DNA from: Bacteroidaceae bacterium
GTDB taxonomy: Bacteria > Bacteroidota > Bacteroidia > Bacteroidales > Bacteroidaceae
DNA: 39,219 nt
Direction of reading: 5' to 3'
NCBI GenBank assembly: GCA_017541025.1
Contig: JAFXZY010000048.1
Coordinates: 1 to 39,219, forward strand
Below are positions 1 to 4,713 of this stretch, one piece after another (position 1 is the stretch's first letter; the number at the start of each line of letters is the position of its first letter). A model generated the notes under the pieces. The model ran no database searches, was not told where the DNA came from, and was given only the letters and a program-made list of their open reading frames with translations. The position numbers and the translations under genes were made by a program.

Positions 1-73
1 AAAAGGAATCCAGTTATTAGCCTCTTGACCCTAGCCTCATGACTTAAAAAAAGAACAAAATTATGAACGTAAG

Positions 74-433
74 ATGCAAAGAAAAGTCTTTACACCCATC
101 TTCCCAAAGCGGGAAGATGCTACTCCTGCTCCGTCGGGGCAGTCGGCACAGGCTAAGGAGCCTGATGCAGCAGCTGTGCTCCGCAAGCTCGGAGCGTGTG
201 AGCTGCGCAGTGCCTTTGCGCAGGCAATATTCAAACACATGCGGAAGAACTTCCAGAGCGAATCGGAATTCCGTAAGACCGTTGGTCAGTGGGTGGCGCG
301 TGATATTGCCACCGATGTGGAGCTGCGCATGGAGATGCAGCGCCTTGGCTATCGTCCCCACGAACGTGGTTATACCATTCCCCAGCGCTTGGCCCTCGTG
401 CGGTTTTATATGCAAAAAGAAGTGCTGTTTTGA
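74..433 (+). CDS. Small protein of unknown function, first gene of the islet
   Basis: I do not recognise this 119-residue protein. It has a low-complexity, Pro/Ala-rich N-terminus (about residues 1-35) followed by a compact, probably helical region rich in Arg and aromatic residues (about 40-119), ending in MQKEVLF. No signal peptide or membrane segment is visible. The start at 74 is the first ATG of this frame; a second frame with an ATG at 63 covers the same stretch but gives a Cys/Arg-rich, unconvincing product. It lies about 170 bases ahead of the clamp-like gene on the same strand and is probably part of the same islet. The window begins only 73 bases upstream, so its promoter is not seen. 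Confidence 0.55.
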   Translation: MQRKVFTPIFPKREDATPAPSGQSAQAKEPDAAAVLRKLGACELRSAFAQAIFKHMRKNFQSESEFRKTVGQWVARDIATDVELRMEMQRLGYRPHERGYTIPQRLALVRFYMQKEVLF

Positions 434-605
434 GAGTTGATAGTTGATAGTTTATAGTTTAAAGACAGTTGAAAAAGTGGAAAGAAGCGAGTATTAAGTA
501 ATAAACTTGTTGAACTCTAAACTAACCACTGACTCTAAACACTAAACTCTAAACTCTAAACTAAGATACTGACTATAAACATTAAACTTTAAACTTTATA
601 AAATT
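431..605. repeat. A/T-rich heptamer-like tandem repeats between genes
   Basis: After the stop codon at 433 the sequence runs through variants of GTTGATA/GTTTATA and then AACTCTAAACT/TAAACAT units up to the next start codon. There is no ORF of interest. The same style of repeat appears after other genes in this window (2,350-2,381; 15,511-15,603; 21,628-21,658; 23,757-23,785), so it seems to be a genome-wide intergenic filler rather than a gene remnant. Confidence 0.7.
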
Positions 606-1469
606 ATGACTTATACAATTTATCAGGCTTCTAGCCTGCGCGCTATGGTAAAGCAGTTGCTGCCATGCGCTGAGAGTAAGAACTTTAGTGATAGTAACTA
701 TTGCAGCTTGGGCATCCTGAGTCGCAAACAGGAGAATGCCGACGAGGAGGTGCTGCTCTATGCCGAGACGCACCAGCCATCCTTCTGCATGGGACTGGGA
801 ATGGTGCTGACAACCGAGAATGTAAAGGCCGATAATGGGCACTGTGTAAGAGTCCTCACTCGCGACCTGGACAACGCTCTGGCTAGCTTCGGACAGCGCA
901 TGGTGTACATGCAGCTGCAGGATGAAGGTAGTGTAATGTTAAGCACAGTGGAGTCCCTTAGCGAAGAGGACGAAACACCCGTTCCTTCTACCCGCCGCAT
1001 GGTGTTTTTGCAGGGCGAGAAGGTGGAGCCGCTGACCCTCCCCGGTGATTCACAAAAAGAGGACAAGGAGTGCCTGTGCGGTCAGCCTGAAACGGAGCGT
1101 GACACGTGCATCTTGGCTAATAAGGTTGAGTTGCTGGACAGCCTGCGCTTCTCCGTCCCCTTGGCTGCTACACGTGGCAACGGGTTGCGTAAGCAGGGTG
1201 TCTTGCTGGAACTTACACCCGAGAAGATGCATGTGGAGGGTTCCAACCTGAGCATGTACGCCATGGCCAACAGTCGTGACCCTTGGTTGCAGGCACCCCG
1301 TCGCCAGCACCAGTGCATGTTGGCACCGGATAGCGTGCGACACCTCCTGTCGGCCCTCTCCAGCTATGGCGAGGAGCAGTCGCTGACACTGACGGTTTCC
1401 ACGAGTGAAGGTAATCAGAGCACACTAACTGTGCTGTGTGATACGGTGATGGTGATTATGGATTGTTAA
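606..1469 (+). CDS. Putative sliding-clamp-like (DnaN-like) protein, two domains
   Basis: This 287-residue soluble protein has no signal peptide. Its C-terminal half (about residues 165-287) has the pattern of a bacterial DNA polymerase III beta-clamp domain: a helix-forming LLDSLRFSV stretch, then GVLLELTPEKMHV, a strand with the SMYAMA turn, the CMLAPDSVRHLLSAL helix and two closing beta strands. The N-terminal half may be a second, more divergent copy. A real clamp has three such domains in about 366 residues, so this protein is shorter. The fold call is my own pattern reading and not a firm family match. It sits between two unknown small proteins of the islet, one of which looks replication-related, which fits a DNA-transaction role. 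Coding identity is good: full length, no internal defects. Confidence 0.55.
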   Translation: MTYTIYQASSLRAMVKQLLPCAESKNFSDSNYCSLGILSRKQENADEEVLLYAETHQPSFCMGLGMVLTTENVKADNGHCVRVLTRDLDNALASFGQRMVYMQLQDEGSVMLSTVESLSEEDETPVPSTRRMVFLQGEKVEPLTLPGDSQKEDKECLCGQPETERDTCILANKVELLDSLRFSVPLAATRGNGLRKQGVLLELTPEKMHVEGSNLSMYAMANSRDPWLQAPRRQHQCMLAPDSVRHLLSALSSYGEEQSLTLTVSTSEGNQSTLTVLCDTVMVIMDC

Positions 1470-1474
1470 AACAA

Positions 1475-1500
1475 GGGGGAGCTTCTCCCCCTAACCTCTC
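1475..1500. repeat. Short GC-rich palindrome after the clamp-like gene
   Basis: A GGGGGAG/CTTCTCCCCC palindrome followed by CTAACCTCTC lies directly after the stop codon. It is a short relative of the GC-rich palindromic element family seen at 3,793, 19,463, 26,511 and 30,347. It could act as a transcription stop, but no T-tract follows immediately. Confidence 0.45.
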
Positions 1501-1581
1501 TTTCCTTCTTTTCTTCTTTCGTTGGAAAGAAGATAAAGAAACAAAAGAAGAAACAAAAAACGTCCTGGCTCGGAGGCCGGC

Positions 1582-1657
1582 TGTGGGTTTTCCTGAACAC
1601 TTCACGAAACTCGCTACGCTCAAACATCGTTCAGTTTTATGTTCAGGAAATCCCACA
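1582..1657. repeat. Long-loop hairpin in the 1,470-1,723 intergenic stretch
   Basis: Arms at 1,582-1,598 and 1,641-1,657 are inverted complements with 16 of 17 matches, separated by a 42-base loop. The block ends in CTCTAAAGACC, a word also found inside the 81-bp inverted repeat at 3,444-3,524. An open frame crosses this stretch, but its Phe/Lys-rich product looks non-coding. Confidence 0.55.
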
Positions 1658-1723
1658 TCCTCTAAAGACCTCCTCGTGCGGAATGTTTTTATTAATTTTA
1701 GTGATGAAAAGTAAAAGAGAAGA

Positions 1724-2323
1724 ATGAGAATGAATGAAATAAGGGCTGAAAGAAACAGACTTCGACTGGAAGTGGCGGCACTAAAATGCCGTTTGCTGGA
1801 GATTAGGCAAAGACAACAGGAGTTAAGAAAAACAGAAACGAAAAAGAAAATGAAAGAAAGCACCCCTGCACCCCTCAAAGAAAGAAAAGAAAGAAGAAAA
1901 GAAAAACAAGAAGAGTTTAACAACAACAAAAACTCAAAGATATCTTTCGAAATTTTTACAAAAGAGGGACCTGAAGAGCCAAGATTTAAAGTTCCAACTT
2001 TAGAGGAAGTTCAGGCATACATGAATGAAAAGGGAGAAACAAGATTCCCGGCTGGAAAGTTCTGGGATTACTACGCAGCAAAAGGGTGGGCGCTGGGAAA
2101 GTCAAAGATGATGTCGTGGCAGTTGGTTTTGGATTATTGGATAAAGGAGGAGGATGCGAAGGCGGCAAAACAGAGTCATAAATCTGGAAGCAAAGCGTCT
2201 CAGAACATTGTGACGTTCAATGCCTACAAGCCGGTGGAGACAAAGGGAGCCGTAAGTTATGAGGAGTATAAGAGGATGATGCGGGAAGGGAAATGCCTCT
2301 CCCCTAACCCAGGAAGAGTGTAG
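1724..2323 (+). CDS. Coiled-coil protein with a phage replication-protein-like C-terminal motif
   Basis: The 199-residue product starts with a highly charged helix (about residues 5-70) that should form a coiled coil, followed by an Asn/Lys-rich linker. At about residues 90-140 is PTLEEVQAY...FPAGKFWDYYAAKGW, then GKSKMMSWQ...YW. This resembles the short helical motif (FYxxKGWxVGKxxMKDWKxAVRTW in known examples) that ends many phage and plasmid replication-initiation proteins. The rest of a replication protein is missing, so this may be a stand-alone DNA-binding adaptor. No enzyme motif is present. It sits between the clamp-like and DUF4248 genes. Start chosen at the first ATG; an alternative Met is two codons downstream. 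Function is inferred only. Confidence 0.65.
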   Translation: MRMNEIRAERNRLRLEVAALKCRLLEIRQRQQELRKTETKKKMKESTPAPLKERKERRKEKQEEFNNNKNSKISFEIFTKEGPEEPRFKVPTLEEVQAYMNEKGETRFPAGKFWDYYAAKGWALGKSKMMSWQLVLDYWIKEEDAKAAKQSHKSGSKASQNIVTFNAYKPVETKGAVSYEEYKRMMREGKCLSPNPGRV

Positions 2324-2349
2324 AGATGAGAGTGTAGAGGTGTTTTTAA

Positions 2350-2381
2350 AGGTTATAGGTTATAGGTTATAGGTTATAGAC
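2350..2381. repeat. GTTATAG heptamer array (about four copies)
   Basis: About four head-to-tail copies of a 7-base unit (GTTATAG) lie in the gap between the coiled-coil gene and the DUF4248 gene. They belong to the intergenic heptamer class seen across the window. Confidence 0.75.
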
Positions 2382-2413
2382 GTTAATCAACTGTAAACGG
2401 TAAACTTTATTCA

Positions 2414-2620
2414 ATGGAAAAAAAGTTCAGAATCAGAACTTATGGTCGGACAGAACTGGCGCAGCTATATTGCCCGGGGGTGCTGCCGAGGTCTGCCTAT
2501 CGCAGGCTGAAAGCATGGATGGTACTCAATCCCCGCCTTCGCCCGCTTCTGCGCCAGAACAGCCGAATCTTTACACCGGCTCAGGTGAAGAGAATCGTGG
2601 ATGTTCTGGGTGAGCCATAA
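2414..2620 (+). CDS. DUF4248 family protein
   Basis: This 68-residue protein has the DUF4248 signature: RIRTYGRTELAQLY at the N-terminus, a central LKAWMVLNPRLRPLL helix and a C-terminal FTPAQVKRIVDVLGEP. The family is small, found in Bacteroidales, and often lies next to HU-type DNA-binding genes, as here. The layout resembles a small winged-helix-like or helix-turn-helix DNA-binding fold, but no function is established. The length equals the usual family length. Its stop codon lies inside the first unit of a 10-bp repeat array that precedes the HU gene, so the end of this gene and the control region of the next are merged. Confidence 0.85.
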   Translation: MEKKFRIRTYGRTELAQLYCPGVLPRSAYRRLKAWMVLNPRLRPLLRQNSRIFTPAQVKRIVDVLGEP

Positions 2621-2676
2621 GTGGCAATAAGTATCCATAAGTGCCCATAAGTTACCATAAGTACCTGTAAGTTACA
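2617..2676 (+). repeat. Six phased 10-bp repeats (ATAAGTNNCC) ahead of the HU gene
   Basis: Six consecutive decamers start at 2,617, 2,627, 2,637, 2,647, 2,657 and 2,667. The first five begin ATAAGT and the sixth GTAAGT; the last four bases vary around NNCC. The period equals about one helical turn, so all copies face the same side of DNA. They end 20 bases before the -7 promoter element of the HU gene. This looks like an iteron-like operator. Confidence 0.8.
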
Positions 2677-2696
2677 TCCTCGCTTTTGCTCCGCCG

Positions 2697-2704
2697 TACC
2701 TTTG
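2697..2704 (+). promoter_or_regulatory. Bacteroidetes -7 promoter element for the HU gene
   Basis: TACCTTTG matches the TAnnTTTG consensus. No clear -33 TTTG lies at the usual spacing, so an activator bound to the upstream decamers might be needed (inference). It gives a leader of about 115 bases before the start at 2,825. Confidence 0.7.
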
Positions 2705-2723
2705 CAGTGCCTTAGGGCGAAAG

Positions 2724-2786
2724 TTCTTACGGCTACACGTGGAAAAAATTACTGCCACGTGTACCGGTAAGAATTACTACGCGTAG
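2724..2786 (+). promoter_or_regulatory. Structured 5' leader of the HU gene
   Basis: Arms at 2,724-2,742 and 2,755-2,773 form a 19-bp stem with 17 matches and a 12-base A-rich loop. Just after it, 2,777-2,786 is a perfect 10-bp palindrome, CTACGCGTAG. Both are in the transcribed leader, upstream of the HU start codon, and could control translation or be protein-binding sites. Confidence 0.7.
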
Positions 2787-2824
2787 CAGAAAACAATAAA
2801 AATTAACCCCAAAAACAAAAAACT

Positions 2825-3418
2825 ATGGCATTAAAAGTAAAAGCGAAAGAGAAACTTCAGAAGATCGGCAAGTATGCCGACACCTACCGTTACGTGATGC
2901 AGCCCGAACTGTACACGCCTCTGAAGGAGGAGAAGGTTATCCGCGAGGCAGCTCTGCGCAGCGGAGTGAACCAGGGTGTGATGCAGGCCTGCTGGGATGC
3001 TGCCGGTGAGGTCATCAAGGCTTGGGCTACCGAGGGTCACAGCGTGGCACTGCCCGGACTTGGCAGCATGCGTTTCGGCCTCCGTGCCAAGAGTGTGGCC
3101 GACGTGAACGAGGTAAAGGCGGGCCTTATCACCACTCGCCGCATCATCTTCACGCCCAACACCGAGCTGAAGGATGAGTTGGCACAGACCGCCATCCAGA
3201 TCACCTGCTACGACCGCAACGGCAACGAGGTGAAGCGTGTAACCAGTACCGACCCAGGTACCATCGAGGACCCTGAAAACGGGAACGATAACGGGAACGT
3301 TAACCCTAACGAGGGGGGAGATAACGAAGGCCAACAGCCAAATGCCAACGGCCAAGGTGACGATAACGGCGGTGACGACAATGGTGGCGGCGACGAGCCA
3401 GGAGCGGATGAAGACTAA
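2825..3418 (+). CDS. HU-family DNA-binding protein with acidic, Gly/Asn-rich tail
   Basis: The 197-residue product has an HU/IHF-like domain over about residues 1-125. It shows the N-terminal basic stretch, the VIREAALRSGVNQGVMQACWDAAGEVIKAW helical region, the VALPGLGSMRF beta turn and the arm-like RRIIFTPNTELK segment typical of the long Bacteroidales HU subgroup. From about residue 145 it continues as a disordered tail of Asn, Gly, Asp and Glu. HU proteins bend and coat DNA as dimers; the acidic tail is unusual and may weaken non-specific DNA binding or bind partners (inference). It follows DUF4248 and precedes the P5-like gene, a common Bacteroidales order. A phased repeat array, a -7 element and a leader hairpin lie upstream, which suggests tight regulation. 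Confidence 0.9.
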   Translation: MALKVKAKEKLQKIGKYADTYRYVMQPELYTPLKEEKVIREAALRSGVNQGVMQACWDAAGEVIKAWATEGHSVALPGLGSMRFGLRAKSVADVNEVKAGLITTRRIIFTPNTELKDELAQTAIQITCYDRNGNEVKRVTSTDPGTIEDPENGNDNGNVNPNEGGDNEGQQPNANGQGDDNGGDDNGGGDEPGADED

Positions 3419-3443
3419 GACCCCCTAACCCTTCGGGCCCCTC

Positions 3444-3524
3444 CGTCGCGAATGGGGATTCGCTCCCCTTTGTGGGGCCACAGCCACATTCAGTGGCTAC
3501 TCTAAAGACCCCAGTCGCCCTTTA
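3444..3524 (-). repeat. 81-bp inverted repeat, left copy
   Basis: The reverse complement of this stretch matches 4,268-4,348 at 77 of 81 positions. Each copy contains its own small palindromes (for example GCGAAT-GGGG-ATTCGC and AGCCAC/GTGGCT). It follows the HU stop codon and could fold into several hairpins in RNA. Confidence 0.85.
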
Positions 3525-3532
3525 GGGGGAAT

Positions 3533-3561
3533 GAAGAGTGGGCCTTCGGGCCCAACTCTTC
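3533..3561 (+). terminator. Hairpin with TTCG loop after the HU gene
   Basis: Arms GAAGAG-TGGGCC and GGCCCA-A-CTCTTC close on a TTCG tetraloop, with one bulged base. No T-tract follows, so it may be a transcript-end stabiliser rather than a true intrinsic terminator. Confidence 0.55.
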
Positions 3562-3577
3562 AAATTGAAAATTGAAA

Positions 3578-3722
3578 ATTGAAAGTTGAAAATTAATTTC
3601 AGTAGTTAAGAATTCGGAAGTTAAGTAGTTAAGCCATTACCAATAATATGTGCAGAACTATCGTCTTTAACTCCTGTCCGAATGGACGAGCGAAGCGATA
3701 ACTCCTTTAACTTCTTTAACTC
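3578..3722 (+). repeat. ~140-bp direct repeat, first copy
   Basis: This stretch is repeated at 4,424-4,562 in the same orientation. The shared core includes CAGTAGTTAAGAATTCGGAA, GTGCAGAACTATCGTCTTTAA and CTCCTTTAACTTCTTTAACT. Inside, a short hairpin differs in sequence but keeps its pairing: GTCC-GAAT-GGAC here and GGCC-GAAA-GGCC in the second copy. Confidence 0.85.
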
Positions 3723-3729
3723 CTTATAA

Positions 3730-4125
3730 ATGATAACAAACAACAACCCATTGAACATCCGCGTTGGTAAAAGCAAGTGGCAAGGACAAGTACTCCCCCA
3801 AAGGGGGAGCGGAGAGGGGGCTTTTTGTCACTTTGAATCGATGGAATATGGCCTCCGTGCTGGCTTCTGCCTGCTCCGCACCTATGCCACCAAGTACCGA
3901 CTGAACTGCGTGAAGGACATCATCACCCGTTGGGCGCCGCCATCGGAGAACAACACGCAGAGCTACATCCGCCATGTTTGTCTTCTCACTGGCTTTGGTG
4001 GTAACCAACGACTGACGGAGAAGGACTGGCCCCGCCTCGTCAAGGCCATGGCCAAGATGGAGTCCGGCGCAGATCTGGATGACAATCTCATCCAAAGTGC
4101 ATTTAGGTTATACAAACATTATTAA
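3730..4125 (+). CDS. Structural protein P5-like (phage muralytic/lysozyme-like) protein
   Basis: This 131-residue protein begins with MITNNNPLNIRVGKSKWQGQ and continues with ESMEYGLRAGFCLLRTYATKY, IITRWAPPSENNTQSYI. These are the hallmarks of the P5-type proteins of Bacteroidales, named after the lytic structural protein of the membrane phage PRD1. They resemble small muramidase-like domains. No signal peptide is present. At about residues 22-31 the peptide VLPQRGSGEG replaces the usual short polar turn; its DNA (3,793-3,822) is one copy of a GC-rich palindromic element. It is followed after 27 bases by the smalltalk gene. The family name reflects homology and the enzymatic role is not proven here. 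Confidence 0.8.
   Translation: MITNNNPLNIRVGKSKWQGQVLPQRGSGEGAFCHFESMEYGLRAGFCLLRTYATKYRLNCVKDIITRWAPPSENNTQSYIRHVCLLTGFGGNQRLTEKDWPRLVKAMAKMESGADLDDNLIQSAFRLYKHY
3793..3822. repeat. GC-rich palindromic element inside the P5-like gene
   Basis: CTCCCCCAAAGGGGGAG followed by CGGAGAGGGGGCT. Read in reverse it is AGCCCCCTC..CCCCTTTGGGGGAG, the same pattern as at 19,463-19,497, 26,511-26,574 and 30,347-30,380. It is translated in frame as part of VLPQRGSGEGAF. Confidence 0.65.
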
Positions 4126-4152
4126 TAACGATAACGTTAAAACATTAAAATT

Positions 4153-4251
4153 ATGAAAAAAAAAGAGACGTGGAAGACTATACTTCACCTTGTGGCAAGC
4201 ATTATTGCTTCTATCATTACTGCACTGGGTACTACTAGTTGTATGAGGTAA
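4153..4251 (+). CDS. Smalltalk protein (32 residues)
   Basis: A 32-residue product: MKKKETWKTILHLV, then ASIIASIITALGTTSCMR. It has a short basic start and one hydrophobic helix, the layout of the tiny Bacteroidales 'smalltalk' family found beside HU and P5/amidase genes. The family function is unknown; it is probably membrane-associated. The start is the ATG of TTATGAAA, 27 bases after the P5-like stop. It is too short for most gene finders. A second copy of its last eleven codons lies 120 bases downstream (4,374-4,421). Confidence 0.85.
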   Translation: MKKKETWKTILHLVASIIASIITALGTTSCMR

Positions 4252-4267
4252 GTTTTAGCTCCCTCCA

Positions 4268-4348
4268 TAAAGGGCGACTGGGGTCTTTAGAGAAGCCACT
4301 GAATGTGGTTTCGGCCCCACAAAGGGGAGCGAATCCCCATTCGCGACG
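4268..4348 (+). repeat. 81-bp inverted repeat, right copy
   Basis: Inverted partner of 3,444-3,524 with four mismatches. It starts 16 bases after the smalltalk stop and separates the intact gene from the copied fragment of its end. An open frame crosses it, but the product is repeat-derived. Confidence 0.85.
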
Positions 4349-4373
4349 TTGGGAAGCGGGGGGAGGGTCCCCA

Positions 4374-4421
4374 ATTATCACAGCATTGGGCACAACCTCT
4401 TGCATGGGTGCCATGCGCTGA
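4374..4421 (+). pseudogene. Fragment of a second smalltalk gene
   Basis: Reads IITALGTTSCMGAMR and stop. The first eleven residues equal the end of the intact smalltalk protein, but the codons differ at about a third of bases, so it is an old copy and not a recent duplication. No start codon or N-terminal part remains; the 81-bp repeat stands where it would be. Confidence 0.65.
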
Positions 4422-4423
4422 GA

Positions 4424-4562
4424 ATTGAAAGTTGAAAATTTATTTCAGTAGTTAAGAATTCGGAAGTTAAGTAGTTAAGCCATTACCATTACATGTGCAG
4501 AACTATCGTCTTTAACTTCTCAGGCCGAAAGGCCGATAACTCCTTTAACTTCTTTAACTTCT
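4424..4562 (+). repeat. ~140-bp direct repeat, second copy
   Basis: Second copy of 3,578-3,722. It follows the smalltalk fragment, and the gap between the copies is about 700 bases. The stretch 4,422-4,713 holds no gene: it contains this repeat, heptamer-like filler (about 4,585-4,660) and a terminator. Confidence 0.85.
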
Positions 4563-4661
4563 CAAGAAACAAAAACAAAAACCTTGAACCTCTTGAACCA
4601 GAAGTTAGCCAACGGCCAAAAGCCAAAGTCTCTATAACCGCTAACCCCTAACCTCTAAACT

Positions 4662-4702
4662 AAAAAATGGGGCGTTTGCGAAAGCAGACGTCCCATTTTT
4701 TT
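4662..4702. terminator. Bidirectional terminator between islet and fasciclin gene
   Basis: Arms AAAAAATGGGGCGTTTGC and GCAGACGTCCCATTTTTTT pair through an 18-bp stem with G-T pairs, on a GAAA loop. Both strands carry a T-run after the stem, so it can stop the islet (+) and the fasciclin gene (-). Confidence 0.85.
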
Positions 4703-4713
4703 ATATCTTTCCA

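Noticed and set aside
1463-1714. Short open frame after the clamp-like gene
   Set aside because: Low-complexity Phe/Lys product crossing a palindrome and a long-loop hairpin; looks non-coding.
3444-4348. Insertion sequence bounded by the 81-bp inverted repeats
   Set aside because: No transposase or integrase lies between them and no clear target duplication is seen; treated as a repeat pair of unknown kind.
4239-4421. 60-codon open frame after the smalltalk gene
   Set aside because: It overlaps the smalltalk end in another frame and then crosses the 81-bp repeat; only its last eleven residues have a meaning, as a smalltalk fragment.
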